A stretch of DNA of 64,000 bases from BOG-908 sp965198825 (GTDB lineage Bacteria; Pseudomonadota; Alphaproteobacteria; Acetobacterales; Acetobacteraceae): NCBI GenBank assembly GCA_965198825.1, contig CBDAQB010000003.1, positions 62,001 through 126,000 on the forward strand, read 5' to 3'. Made by a program: the position numbers and the translations under genes. Shown here piece after piece: positions 54,684 through 63,951 of the stretch (its first letter is position 1; each line of letters opens with the position of its first letter). The notes below the pieces were generated by a model, which made no database searches, had not been told where the DNA came from, and saw only the letters and a program-made list of their open reading frames with translations.

Positions 54684-55260
54684 TACGGCAAGACCGGTGA
54701 TCACCCCTCCGCTTCGGTGGGAGCGCGAGCGGCGGTTGTCTCCCGAATAGGGCGCTCGGCACCTGATCCCGGTGCTCGCGAACCTTGAGCGGCACGATCG
54801 ATCGATAGTGGCGACGCGTCGGGCGCGCTCTCGTCCATGCCGGTGGCGTGGTCTCCGTCGGCGCGGCGGGTGAGAAGCTCCAATCCCGGGTCCCGCCATG
54901 TGCCGTCCTGCGCCAGACCGGTCAGCGACCACCCGCTTCAAGCCCCCTGCATGCGGGCCGACGACAGGAGCCGGCGGTCACCGGATCCCGCCCTTCCCAA
55001 TCGTTCCTGGTTTGCGGCGACGATGGACGCTTGGGCCTGCGGGGGCTTGGCGCGTGGGGCATGACCCGATCCGCGAAGCACCCCGGCGACTTTCCCTCCC
55101 CCGGCGGGCGGTCCGGGAACGCGCCTGACCGGCTCGGCGCCGGAGGCGGGCCTGTGTTACCATCGCGGAGGATTCTGGTGGACGCGCTCGACGCCCGCGG
55201 CGTTCCTGCGAGGGGCGGCCGAGATGGCGGGGTCGTGCCCGGAATGGTTTGGAGTGACAA
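54684..55260. other. interval without a supported gene
   Basis: These 577 bases are GC-rich, with several short overlapping frames on both strands. None shows a recognised family, membrane segment or convincing ribosome site. The promoter of the XRE gene at 55261 must lie here. Confidence 0.4.
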
Positions 55261-55635
55261 ATGGTGCAAGCGCCGGAAACCAGCATCGGAAATGTCGCCG
55301 GGATGGACAGGCTGCTCGCCAGGATCATCGTCGCCGCCCGCGTAGGGTCAGGAATGACGCAGGTCGACCTGGCGAAACGGCTGGAGCGGCCACAGAGCTT
55401 CGTGTCGAAAATCGAGGCGGGCGACAGGCGGGTGACCGCCGTGGAATTGGTGATCATCTCCCGCGCGCTCGGGCGAGACGCGAGGGACATGGTCGCGGAA
55501 CTACTGTCGGCGCCACCGGTAGCGGGGCGCCGCATCAGGAGGAAGCCGGCTGGGGCGCCCGAGGCGGAAGCAATCTCATCGAAAGTGCTCACCGGCGGCG
55601 GCGGCGAGGTCGAGACGCCGGACGCCGATCAATAA
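55261..55635 (+). CDS. XRE-family helix-turn-helix regulator
   Basis: A 124-residue protein preceded by GGAGTGACAA. Residues about 20-80 form the HTH: LLARIIVAARVGSGMTQVDL, AKRLERPQSFVSKIEAGDRR, VTAVELVIISRALGRDARD. The C-terminus is a flexible Pro/Gly-rich tail. Single-domain regulators of this kind often control island or phage functions. It is near the recombinase operon but not adjacent. Confidence 0.85.
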   Translation: MVQAPETSIGNVAGMDRLLARIIVAARVGSGMTQVDLAKRLERPQSFVSKIEAGDRRVTAVELVIISRALGRDARDMVAELLSAPPVAGRRIRRKPAGAPEAEAISSKVLTGGGGEVETPDADQ

Positions 55636-56307
55636 TGCATGGGTCTCCTTCCCACGAGGACACATCCAACCTGCCGGTGAAGAAAAACCGGTAAAGTAGC
55701 GCCGGATCGTCCTGAAGATGGCACCAGCGCCCCTCGTTCAAACCTTTCGTTGATAGAGCCTTCTACGGTTTGTCCCGTAGCTGAAGCAGCTCTCTATTCC
55801 CTCCGCCCTCCCTTCGGACTAGGTACGACGGTGCCTGCATTGGCTCTAGTTTGGCGCGGGCTGACGGTTTGATGAACATAACAGATCGGCGATGTTTGAG
55901 TTCGCCGGCCTTGGCGTCGCAGTGCCGAAGCAGCCGGGGCGTCGGCCCGTCGTGTCACTTCGGCAAGTTCCGGGAGTGCCCCCGCACACGCGGATGCCAT
56001 GGTGCATGTCTGGTGTTCCGGCTTCAGGTCGCTCGCGCGTCACAATTCCAGCGGGCTCCGCCTTTGAAGGTCCTCCGATACGGTCGCCTCATCGGTGGTG
56101 GGGACAGAAATTGAGAACCTCCAGGTTGGAACCTTTGAGGTCGAACTCGTGTTCGACGCGCGGGCGCTGCACTGGCCAGACTACCATTCTACCACTGGCC
56201 GCGAGTCGCGCGGCGATCCTGCCGATTTATCAACACATCAGGCGAATTCAACTAGGCGCCCTGTCGCGAGCATGGGGACGTGCCTCGCAGGCGGCCGAAA
56301 GGGTGAT
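55636..56307. other. interval without a supported gene beyond the recombinase operon
   Basis: No recognised gene on either strand over 672 bases. It includes a short inverted repeat (CCGGT-GAAGAAAA-ACCGG, 55674-55691) and an AT-richer stretch near 55.74-55.87 kb. If the recombinase genes belong to a transposon, one of its ends could lie in this interval. Confidence 0.4.
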
Positions 56308-56754
56308 TCACCGAAGCCCGCGTTTCTTCACCTCCTCGGTGCCGCCACGCTGCTCCCGGCCCGTAGCCTGGGACTGCAGGTCGGCGAGCAGCTGCTCGGG
56401 CGTGATGCCCTTCAATGCCTCCGCGTTGTAGATCATCGCGGCGAACCGCTCATGGTAGCGATCCACCGTCTCCTCCAGTTCCGCGATACGCAACCGCTGC
56501 CGGGCGTCTCGCTCCGAGGCGGCACGCGCGCGCGCTGACGGACGGCGGCCGATGATGCCGGGCGCGGCGCGGCGCGCCTCATAGGTCGCCTTGATCGGGC
56601 CGTGCGATTGCAGCGCCTGCCGGGTGTAGAGCCAGCCCTTCTCCTCGCCGATCGCGCGCACGATCCGGTCCCAGGTGACCAGACCCGGCAGCGCCTTGAT
56701 GATCGCCATAACGGTCCGCACGCGGGCGGCGTCCAAGTTGGGGCTACGCGCCAT
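56308..56754 (-). CDS. small accessory protein of the recombinase operon (TnpC-like)
   Basis: About 148 residues from the ATG at 56752-56754, which overlaps the end of the third recombinase gene by 11 bases. The N-terminal half is helix-turn-helix-like (VRTVMAIIKALPGLVTWDRI, VRAIGEEKGWLYTRQALQSH). The second half is a probable coiled coil (ASERDARQRLRIAELEETVD, RYHERFAAMIYNAEALKG). Tn554 carries a small TnpC of similar size after its two recombinases, which affects transposition orientation. The similarity is of layout; sequence homology is not established. Confidence 0.75.
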   Translation of the reverse strand: MARSPNLDAARVRTVMAIIKALPGLVTWDRIVRAIGEEKGWLYTRQALQSHGPIKATYEARRAAPGIIGRRPSARARAASERDARQRLRIAELEETVDRYHERFAAMIYNAEALKGITPEQLLADLQSQATGREQRGGTEEVKKRGLR

Positions 56755-58441
56755 AAATCGTGCCTCCTTCCGGCTCGATGCCCTGCGAACGCAGGATCGC
56801 GGCCGCACGGCGCTTCAGGACATCCGCATCGGGCATGGAGCCCGCGGCGGAGAGGTCACCGCCGGCAGCCAGCACCTTGGCGGTGGCGGCCAGCAGCGGC
56901 GACCCGACGGGCTCCGGCGCATGCTGATAATGCCGGTTCTGCTCGACGTTCGACCGCCGCTGCACCTCGGCCACGTCATCCTCGGGAATGCCGAACGCCA
57001 TCCCGAGGGTTGCCCAGAAGTGCCGGACGGAGTGCGTCCTATCCCGGGCACCGTCGCGGTCGACGCCCGTCCGGCGCCAGAGGCCCGAACGCATACCGGC
57101 GCCCAGCACCTGGTGCGTGACCTTCTGGAACAGCGTGGGGCACGGGACCGAAGAAGTCCGCGTGAAAGTGCCCTCCTCAATGACGAACAACGGGTGGAAG
57201 TCGCTGCCCCTCGCGATGCGCATGGGAAGCAGCGACCGCGCCACGATCACGCGTTCGAGGTCGGCGAAGCGGACGAACTCGGTGCGACCGCGACGCCGCC
57301 CATGAACTTCGACTCCAAGCCCCTTCATACGATGGTAGATCGCTGTCGGGTCGGTGCTTGCGCCGACCAGGGACTCGGCCTCCTCGAAGGACAGCCATTC
57401 ATGGCCGCGCAAGTCCCCGACGCCCGGCGGTAGGTAAATCTCCTTTGGATGGGCATCGTACCACCGTTTGATGGCGCGTCCGGCCGCGGTCGCCTCCCGC
57501 GCCCGCCGCAACGCCTCGCGGACGACGGCGGCGAACGGGGCGGGCACGTCGATTACCTCGGGTCCGCGGCCCTTTGACCCGGACCAGCGGAGGGCGAGCG
57601 AGACGCCATCGTCGAGGCCGTCGTCGCAATCCTCCTCGAGGTCGAGCACGGTCCCGATGCGCGGGCCCAGAGTGAGCAAGTGGATGGTCAACAATGACGT
57701 TAGCGCGACGTCGCCCGGGTCTTTTGCCGCAGCCGCCGCCGCGGCCAGGTCATCGACGTAGCAGTCGGCCGGAAGGAGGGCAGCCGCACGCACCGCACGG
57801 CCGCCGGCGTTCGTGGATGGCGGCAACGCGGCGTGTGTCGGCGTCCAGTCACCCACTGGAACGACCGTCATATCGTTCGCGCCGAGGAAGCGAGCGATCA
57901 GCCGTAGCTGGGCTTCTATTTTCCCCGATCCTGCCCCGTAGCGGGCCTGCGCGCGCTTGCAAGCGTCGTCCAATACGGCTGGGGTGCAGTCGGAGACCGC
58001 CATGAGGCCCGCTGCATCGAGGGCCTCGCCCATGAAACGGCAACCCTGTATGCGCTCGTTGAGGAGTCCCAGGCGAACACCGGTCGTTTGCCTCACGACA
58101 GCCTTCGCAAAGGGGCGGATTAGCAGGGAAAGCTCGGGAAGCGAGCAAACCTTTGGGCCAGTGCCGAAATACAGGCGTTGGCTGCCCAGTGCGGGACTGC
58201 CGGGGCTGCTCGGCACCAGCCCCGTCACATCCCAGCAATCGTCCTCGAAGCGCAGCTCGCGGAGCCAGGCGGGCCGCGTGCGCGCTTCCTCGACGAAGGC
58301 GGTGCAGCGCTCGGCCGGGTCGTCGCCGCGGCGCTTGAAGCGGGGGACCTTGCCTCCCTTCCGCCGCTTCGGCGGCTCGATCCCGAGACCCTTCGCCTTG
58401 CTCGGCAGGCCGAACCGCAGGCCGCGCGGGCGGCCCCTCAT
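56744..58441 (-). CDS. tyrosine recombinase, large type (TnpB-like), third of a trio
   Basis: About 565 residues from the ATG at 58439-58441, overlapping the previous stop (ATGA); longer upstream extension is unlikely. The catalytic domain is in the last third: the first Arg in TLGPRIGTVLDLEED, an HxxR box in THSVRHFWATLGMAFG, and the nucleophile Tyr in NRHYQHAPE. The usual His before the Tyr (LGH) appears as VQRRSN. The long N-terminal region may bind DNA ends or the partner recombinases. Size and order resemble TnpB of Tn554-type elements. Confidence 0.85.
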   Translation of the reverse strand: MRGRPRGLRFGLPSKAKGLGIEPPKRRKGGKVPRFKRRGDDPAERCTAFVEEARTRPAWLRELRFEDDCWDVTGLVPSSPGSPALGSQRLYFGTGPKVCSLPELSLLIRPFAKAVVRQTTGVRLGLLNERIQGCRFMGEALDAAGLMAVSDCTPAVLDDACKRAQARYGAGSGKIEAQLRLIARFLGANDMTVVPVGDWTPTHAALPPSTNAGGRAVRAAALLPADCYVDDLAAAAAAAKDPGDVALTSLLTIHLLTLGPRIGTVLDLEEDCDDGLDDGVSLALRWSGSKGRGPEVIDVPAPFAAVVREALRRAREATAAGRAIKRWYDAHPKEIYLPPGVGDLRGHEWLSFEEAESLVGASTDPTAIYHRMKGLGVEVHGRRRGRTEFVRFADLERVIVARSLLPMRIARGSDFHPLFVIEEGTFTRTSSVPCPTLFQKVTHQVLGAGMRSGLWRRTGVDRDGARDRTHSVRHFWATLGMAFGIPEDDVAEVQRRSNVEQNRHYQHAPEPVGSPLLAATAKVLAAGGDLSAAGSMPDADVLKRRAAAILRSQGIEPEGGTIYGA

Positions 58442-59655
58442 CGATCGCCGCCCCGGTCGTCGCGACGCTTGCGGGCGAACAGCCGGGCCACCGCCTCGAG
58501 CTGCCCCCGCAGGGCCGCCTCCCACCGGTCGACCGCCTCCCGCGTGGACTCCGTGTAGGTGCGAACTGTCCTGACACCGGAGTGATCGAGAATCCGCGCG
58601 GCATCGAGGAGCGTGCCGCCACGCCGCCGTTCTATGGTCGCGAGGGTGCGCCGCGCCCGGCGTCCGGTGAACCGCTGCAGGCGCTCCGTCCGGTGCGACG
58701 CGAGGCCCAAACGGTTCATCACGGTGGTGAAGCGCGTGCCGATCTCGCTCCCGGTCCGGTGCCCGGCCCAAAGATCGAGGGCCGCGCGATGCCCTTCATC
58801 GCCTCGCTTACGCGGGAAGCGGTGGATGAGGAGCGGCGCCGCGTCCGGGTGGATGCCCCTTCCCGCAGCCTCTGCCCGTGCCGCTTCAGCCTGGCTGGCG
58901 ATCACATCGCCGATCAACGACGTCATGGCGCGCATGGTGAACGAAGTACCGAGGGGTACGCGTTGCTTCAACTTCAGCACGCGCAGGCGACGCTGCCCAT
59001 CGGCGTGCGGCTCCGAGAGGTCGGTCACCTTGAGCAAGGCGACCTGTCCGGTGCGGAGGCCCCCGACCAGCACGAGCAGCGCCAGGACCACGTCCTCGAG
59101 CTTGATCGAACCCATTTCCCAAGCACCGAGCAGGGAGGAGATCGCTTCCGCCGCCTCGGCCACCGTCAGCGCGCCGCTGTCCGGGCATCTAAGGCGGACC
59201 GGCGACGGAGACGGCGCGAGGGGCGCCTCCAGCGGCAGTGCCGCCAGCACATCGGCCCCGAGCCCGGGAAGGCCCGACGCGGCCCAGGTATCCAGCGTCC
59301 TGGCAAGCCGGTGCAGCTGACTGTGGGCGGAGGCCCGCGCCCGACCGAATGCCCCGACCGCGTCCATGGTCACCTCGCTGGCCGGTCCGTGGCCGGCTGC
59401 CGCCGCATCGCCGAACATCGTGAGCAGCACGCGCCACTCGCTACCGGCCGTAGCCGCGGAGACGGTCTCGAGCCTGCGCTGGATGAAGTCGAGCACCCGG
59501 AGGCGGAGCCCCTCGTCGGAGGCGGGCAGCGAGCCGACTTCCATAACCGCGCGGTGCGCCGGCCCGACGGCGACCCAGACCGGATCCTCCCGCCGTATCC
59601 TGGCGCCATCGCGGGTCGTGAACCACGTCGTCCCCTGGTTATCCTCATTAGTCAT
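58438..59655 (-). CDS. tyrosine recombinase, second of a trio
   Basis: About 405 residues from the ATG at 59653-59655, with GGAAGG upstream. The catalytic domain shows the first Arg in LVGGLRTGQVALLKVTDL, LDHSGVRTVRTYTES with the His and nucleophile Tyr, and a box 2 that reads TGRRARRTLATIERR, so the normal HxxR His is replaced by Arg. It lies between the two other recombinases, coupled to the next by a 4-base overlap. It could be catalytically altered and serve with the others in a heteromeric complex. Confidence 0.85.
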   Translation of the reverse strand: MTNEDNQGTTWFTTRDGARIRREDPVWVAVGPAHRAVMEVGSLPASDEGLRLRVLDFIQRRLETVSAATAGSEWRVLLTMFGDAAAAGHGPASEVTMDAVGAFGRARASAHSQLHRLARTLDTWAASGLPGLGADVLAALPLEAPLAPSPSPVRLRCPDSGALTVAEAAEAISSLLGAWEMGSIKLEDVVLALLVLVGGLRTGQVALLKVTDLSEPHADGQRRLRVLKLKQRVPLGTSFTMRAMTSLIGDVIASQAEAARAEAAGRGIHPDAAPLLIHRFPRKRGDEGHRAALDLWAGHRTGSEIGTRFTTVMNRLGLASHRTERLQRFTGRRARRTLATIERRRGGTLLDAARILDHSGVRTVRTYTESTREAVDRWEAALRGQLEAVARLFARKRRDDRGGDR

Positions 59656-59761
59656 GATGTCATGCCTTCCTGTTGTGGATCCTTGATCATGGCGGGTTCC
59701 CACCCGCCACCCCGCCGTGACGCCGTCCTCACGCCACGGAATGCCCCTTCGTCCCCGCGCA

Positions 59762-60940
59762 TCATGCCGGCCTCCGGGATGCGCCGACCCCGAAGCCGGC
59801 CGCCTCGAGGAGCGCTTCCTGCAACGACCGCCGAACGGCGTCCGCCGCCTCGTCACGCTGGCGCTTGCCGTAGAACCGTTCGCTCGCCGGATCCGCCCAG
59901 CCGGCCGCCAGCGCCATCACCTTGGCTGCTTCCGCCTGTTCCGCAGGCGATCCGGCGCCCGCGATGCGCCGGCAGACCGACACCCAGGTGTGCCTCAGCA
60001 CGTGCGGCGTCACACCCCGCAGGGCGGGGTAGCCCTCCCCCAAACGCTCGAAGACAAGCGCCAACGCAGATCGCGACATCGGCGCCCCGTCGATGGTCGA
60101 GACGAGGAGGAAGTCGTTCGCGACGCCGAACGGAAGCCGGGCGCGGGCGGCGAGCCACCGCGCGAGCGCGCCGGACAACTCGTCGGAGACGGACACGTCC
60201 CGGCCAAGGCCCTTGACCCGGGGCGCGAGGCGACGGGGGTCGGTCGGGTCGTCGGGGCGCTTCACCACACTCAGCGTCGGCTCGGCGCCGAGCGCAACGT
60301 CCCCGATCCGGCAGGACAAGGCCTCGCCCGCGCGGTGGCCCAGCAGCAGCAGCCACAGAAGGATCAAGTGGTTGCGGGACCTGGCCGCCGGGCCGGGCCA
60401 GAGCTCGCGCAGCGCGGCCTCATCCCGCAGCACCGCGCCGAGCAACTGGAGCTGCTCGGCCTTCAAGCCGTCCCGGGCGCCGTCGACGCGGGCCACCTCG
60501 GGGATCAAAGCCTCGCACGTCAGGGCGGAGGCGTCCGCCCTGAGGATGTGCGCGGCGACCAGCGTCGGGTCGGCGCATGACGGAATGGACCGGCGCGCGA
60601 AGAACGTCACGTAGGCGAGCGCGGAGCGTTCGAGCGCCACCCTGGTCTCGAGTTGGACGCCTGAGCCGATGAAAACCTGGAATGCCGACCATTCTGCGGA
60701 GGTCAGGAGAAGCCCCGTGCAGCAGCGGTGGCGCAGGTCGATGCCCCGATGGTCCGAGAATTGCCTGAGCGCGGCCACGCCGCGGAGCGCCGCCACCCGC
60801 GTGTTGAAGGAGGCGCCCGAGCGGAGCTTGCACGTGGCGTAGAGGGCGCCATCCGCATCGGCCATGCGGTCCGGGCCCACCAGTAGCGGCAGCCGTTCCC
60901 CAGTGGCGCGCACGACCACCCTGACGGCATAGGTCATCAT
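59762..60940 (-). CDS. tyrosine recombinase, first of a trio
   Basis: About 392 residues from the ATG pair at 60935-60940; the frame is open upstream as far as 61195 but that part enters the AT-rich region. Catalytic motifs are the first Arg in LLLGHRAGEALSCRIGDV, HxxR in TPHVLRHTWVSVCRR, and the Tyr in SERFYGKRQRD, with Trp in place of the second His (AAGWAD). It is 106 bases from the second recombinase. It is divergent from the unrecognised gene at 61405 across a region with inverted repeats. Confidence 0.85.
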   Translation of the reverse strand: MMTYAVRVVVRATGERLPLLVGPDRMADADGALYATCKLRSGASFNTRVAALRGVAALRQFSDHRGIDLRHRCCTGLLLTSAEWSAFQVFIGSGVQLETRVALERSALAYVTFFARRSIPSCADPTLVAAHILRADASALTCEALIPEVARVDGARDGLKAEQLQLLGAVLRDEAALRELWPGPAARSRNHLILLWLLLLGHRAGEALSCRIGDVALGAEPTLSVVKRPDDPTDPRRLAPRVKGLGRDVSVSDELSGALARWLAARARLPFGVANDFLLVSTIDGAPMSRSALALVFERLGEGYPALRGVTPHVLRHTWVSVCRRIAGAGSPAEQAEAAKVMALAAGWADPASERFYGKRQRDEAADAVRRSLQEALLEAAGFGVGASRRPA

Positions 60941-61168
60941 ACCGCCCCGCCGGATCGGCCGAAGCGCCGGAACCAGGCCTCGATGCGCAGGCGCTCGGCA
61001 CGCCTCACGCGCTCGGCTTGCCGATCCGGCGGGCGGTCCGGGCCGCCCAGGCATGAAGCCGGGTGATTGGAGCTCAGGACCCTGCGCGAACTCGAAACTC
61101 TTGTAATCACCGGCAAGTCCCCCGACGCGGGCCGAGATGTAAAGAAGCCCCGGCCGCTCTCGAAAGTA

Positions 61169-61189
61169 AATATCCTTAACGAGGATATT
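61169..61189. repeat. 8-bp inverted repeat upstream of the recombinase operon
   Basis: AATATCCT-TAACG-AGGATATT is a perfect inverted repeat. Its core TATCC-N7-GGATA is also found at 42158-42174. It lies in the divergent region, about 230 bases from both neighbouring starts. It could be an operator or a recombinase-binding site. Confidence 0.6.
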
Positions 61190-61233
61190 CTGCAAGTATA
61201 GACTTTGTATAATCTATGTTTACGCTTGAGTGG

Positions 61234-61265
61234 CACCTGTGAATTAGAGCCGGTATTCACAGGTG
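61234..61265. repeat. perfect 11-bp inverted repeat, candidate recombination or operator site
   Basis: CACCTGTGAAT-10-ATTCACAGGTG, with spacer TAGAGCCGGT, is perfect over both arms. The arm length and spacer resemble core sites of tyrosine recombinases, and it sits in AT-rich DNA beside the recombinase trio. A TATAAT box occurs at 61208-61213 on the plus strand. It could equally be an operator for the divergent genes. Confidence 0.6.
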
Positions 61266-61404
61266 ATACTTGTAAAGACTTTAGCTCTGCGCGGCCGCTG
61301 TTCTCATTCATGTCCGATCCTTTGTCGTGGGTCGCCACCGCGGCACGAGCTGCAGCAAATCGACGGCAGCAGTCCGTCCCGACATCTGGGATCAGAACTA
61401 ATCC

Positions 61405-62343
61405 ATGTCAACATCAATGGTAGGACGTCGCCGCAAGTTAACGGTGAGGCGTCGGCACGTGGACTGGTACGAGATCGGCGAACGCTGGCGAGCGGCTCGG
61501 GACAGACTAGGTCATGGGGACATCGAGCCAGCGCTCGAGCAGTTCGCCGCCGACAACCACATCGCGGCCAACACGATCAGGCGGTGCCTCAGCGGTGCGG
61601 CCACCGTGCGGAAGCTTGCGGGGATGGGCATGGGCACGGTTCCCGAAATGGCCGCCTTGCCGCTCAAGACCGTATCAGCCTTCCAGAGGCTGATACGGTA
61701 TGGCAATGACGCGGTCGGTCCCGTCGTGGCGGCCGTCCTGGCGGAACCCTCGATGTCCGGCTCGAGCGTCACGAGACTCGAAACGGAAGCGCGCATCAAG
61801 GCGGAGCGCTCGACCGATCCCAATCGGCACCTCGCCCGGCTGGAGGCCAAGGGCTTCGAGCAGGCGGCACTCAAAGCGCTTTCGGAGAGGATGGCAGCCG
61901 CTGGAGGCCGCGTCGCCATCGTGCCATCGCGCGCAAGCTTCGCACCTTTCAAGGTGGACGCCATCGTGCTCTTCGACACCAACACCTTCATTGCCGTAGA
62001 GGTGCTGGTGACTATCCCCGGATCGGCAGCGCGGCCGCGCGCCGGGGAGGCGCTGATGCGCGGGTTGGCCGCGACGAACGTTTTCGACGGCGTGGTGCTG
62101 CTGGTCGGTTCGGATGACGACGCCGACTGGTTGTCGTCCATTCTGGGCCGCCTGCGCGCCGACGGGGTGGCAGTGGCCCGCTACGATGAGGACGGCGGAC
62201 TGGACCAGCTGACCCTGTCCAGACGCCGATGGGGTCTGCCGGGCCATCCAGTCCCACCGCCGTTCCGCCACGCCTACGAGGAGGTTCTCAAGGCCTTGGA
62301 ACCCGGTCAAACGCGACCACGAGCCGGGCGCCGCGCGCATTGA
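61405..62343 (+). CDS. unrecognised protein, family also present at 52231
   Basis: A 312-residue protein. It shares a helical N-terminal half (WYEIGERWRAARDRLGHGDI, EPALEQFAADNHIAANTIRR, VTRLETEARIKAE) with the protein encoded at 52231-53202. Its C-terminal half has FKVDAIVLFDTNTFIAVEVL and NVFDGVVLLVGSDDDADWLS, alternating strands with conserved acidic residues, loosely like restriction-endonuclease folds, though no lysine follows the VEV. It diverges from the recombinase operon and could regulate, protect or mark the element. No known family was recognised. Confidence 0.72.
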   Translation: MSTSMVGRRRKLTVRRRHVDWYEIGERWRAARDRLGHGDIEPALEQFAADNHIAANTIRRCLSGAATVRKLAGMGMGTVPEMAALPLKTVSAFQRLIRYGNDAVGPVVAAVLAEPSMSGSSVTRLETEARIKAERSTDPNRHLARLEAKGFEQAALKALSERMAAAGGRVAIVPSRASFAPFKVDAIVLFDTNTFIAVEVLVTIPGSAARPRAGEALMRGLAATNVFDGVVLLVGSDDDADWLSSILGRLRADGVAVARYDEDGGLDQLTLSRRRWGLPGHPVPPPFRHAYEEVLKALEPGQTRPRAGRRAH

Positions 62344-62620
62344 CCGCGATGTCCCGATGCGGGATGCCCGGTACGCCGGCGACCGGAGGAGGGCCGGACG
62401 GGCAAGACCGGCATCGGAATAGTCAGGACCGAGCGGGTGGAACAGCCCCATGCCACGTGACCGCAGGTCGGCCCCCACGTGGCGTTCGCCCGGTCCCAAG
62501 GATAGTCGCTGTGTCAGCGCGGAGTTTCGAGCCGGAACAAGCGACAGTCCCTTCTCGAGCCTCGTTCCGGTTGCCTGCTGATCAACGCGCCTTACCCGGT
62601 GCGGCCTCGGCAGGGTTGGC

Positions 62621-63052
62621 CTACGCATCTTCCCGTTCAGTCCCGCCGGGGTTGTGAAACCCGGCCGCTTGGGCGGCGATCCAGTCCCGGACGACACCAT
62701 CGCCCCAATAGTTCCGGCCATTGATCTTGATCGGGAGCGGGAACTTCCCGTCACGGATCCAGCGCCACAGGCACATCGCGGTGATCCCGCCGATTCGCGC
62801 GCGGACTTGCCGACTGGTGACTAGAGTCCCGTCGCGCCGGTTCGGATGGCCCTCGGCGTCAGCGCCATCGAATGGCGGACCGACGGGCGCGCCGTCCCAC
62901 GGGTCGGATGGTATGGGCGGCGTCGCGCCGGATGGGGCATCAATGGGGGAGCCGCCGTTCCGACGCGCCCGTCCCTCATCAGCGGCCTGTCCGCCGGCGG
63001 GTGTTCCCCGGCCGGTGGCGCCGACACTTGATCTTCCGTCCTTCTGGTGCAT
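62621..63052 (-). CDS. AlpA-type winged-helix regulator / excisionase-like protein
   Basis: A 143-codon frame. Only the last ~70 residues are recognisable: TSRQVRARIGGITAMCLWRW, IRDGKFPLPIKINGRNYWGD and VVRDWIAAQAA, the AlpA/MerR-like DNA-binding fold. The preceding Pro/Gly-rich part is probably non-conserved or the true start is internal. Such proteins control integrase genes or direct excision of mobile islands, which fits the nearby recombinases. Confidence 0.78.
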   Translation of the reverse strand: MHQKDGRSSVGATGRGTPAGGQAADEGRARRNGGSPIDAPSGATPPIPSDPWDGAPVGPPFDGADAEGHPNRRDGTLVTSRQVRARIGGITAMCLWRWIRDGKFPLPIKINGRNYWGDGVVRDWIAAQAAGFHNPGGTEREDA

Positions 63053-63558
63053 CTGCCGGTCCCGTACGAGGGAGGGGCAGGCAAGCCATGCTACGCGTCG
63101 AGGGCGCGGACACGGTCATGCACCACCCAACCCGAGGATTGGAGTGATGCACGTGTGCGAGCTGCCTGACTCACGCGGTGCGAGGCCGTAACGTGCAATG
63201 TCGCCGAGACAGAGCGGTTGCGATCGGCGAGCCACTATACGCGACCAACCACATGCGTGGCTCGTCAGCGATCTTCAATGGGCTACTGAGAGGTTCGATG
63301 GTTTTCTCGCTGCATCCCAGCAACAGCCGGCGACGAAACATACGACCAGTCTCAATTCGGTGCTTAGGAAGCGCGGATGGGATCCTACACCCGTGCATCG
63401 TCGCGTCAGCACCATGCGCGTGCACGGACGATACGACATTGGGATGCACGTCCGCGATGGCTGGACAGGTCACCGAGGAACAGGCGGTCGGACTTCTTCG
63501 TAGGCTGAGCGGTGTCCCATCGTTCGCGACAAGGGCGACGCGATCCATACCTGCGGGG
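63053..63558. other. interval without a supported gene
   Basis: Several short frames overlap on both strands, but none shows a family signature, membrane segment or strong ribosome site. Confidence 0.35.
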
Positions 63559-63951
63559 TCAGATCCAACTCGGGACGCCGTCAACGGCCTTGGCGGCGGT
63601 ACGGGCAAGCGTCCGCGTCCAAGGTGCGCGCGCGACGTAGTCGCGGAGCCAAGTGTGCCGGAATGGCAGTAACCACTCGACGGCCTTGCTGCGCCACTCA
63701 GGGTGGCCGGACATCGCGTACGCGATGGCTTGCGGCAGCGTCCGGATGCGGCTCTCGGTCCAGGATTCGAGTTGGGAGGTCAGGATCTCGACGAGAAGGG
63801 CCGGGTCGCGCCCGATGTCACCGGCTTGCCGGGAAACGTGCAGGAACTCGAGCAATACGTGGTGGCGGGAGTACCAGCCCGCGTGCTCCATGCCCCCGAC
63901 CGGCGGCATCGCGGGCGCGAGCGGCCTGTGCGGCAGCGGAAGGCCGACCAC
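63559..63951 (-). CDS. unrecognised protein near the right edge
   Basis: A 130-codon frame from GTG 63949-63951; the ATG at 63889-63891, behind a GGGGG run, may be the true start and gives about 110 residues. The chain is helical and Trp-rich: RHHVLLEFLHVSRQAGDIGR, LLVEILTSQLESWTESRIRT, AVEWLLPFRHTWLRDYVARA. No signal peptide or family was recognised. Confidence 0.5.
   Translation of the reverse strand: MVGLPLPHRPLAPAMPPVGGMEHAGWYSRHHVLLEFLHVSRQAGDIGRDPALLVEILTSQLESWTESRIRTLPQAIAYAMSGHPEWRSKAVEWLLPFRHTWLRDYVARAPWTRTLARTAAKAVDGVPSWI

Noticed and set aside
55892..55950. A stretch reading FEFAGLGVAVPKQPG, reminiscent of hydrolase motifs
   Set aside because: The similarity covers a few residues only and the frame is not sustained.
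58582..60216. A 544-codon plus-strand frame over the recombinases
   Set aside because: It is Arg/Pro-rich antisense sequence in high-GC DNA opposite genes with clear catalytic motifs.
56308..60940. Calling the recombinase trio a standard RIT element
   Set aside because: The third recombinase is far longer than RIT members and an accessory gene overlaps it.
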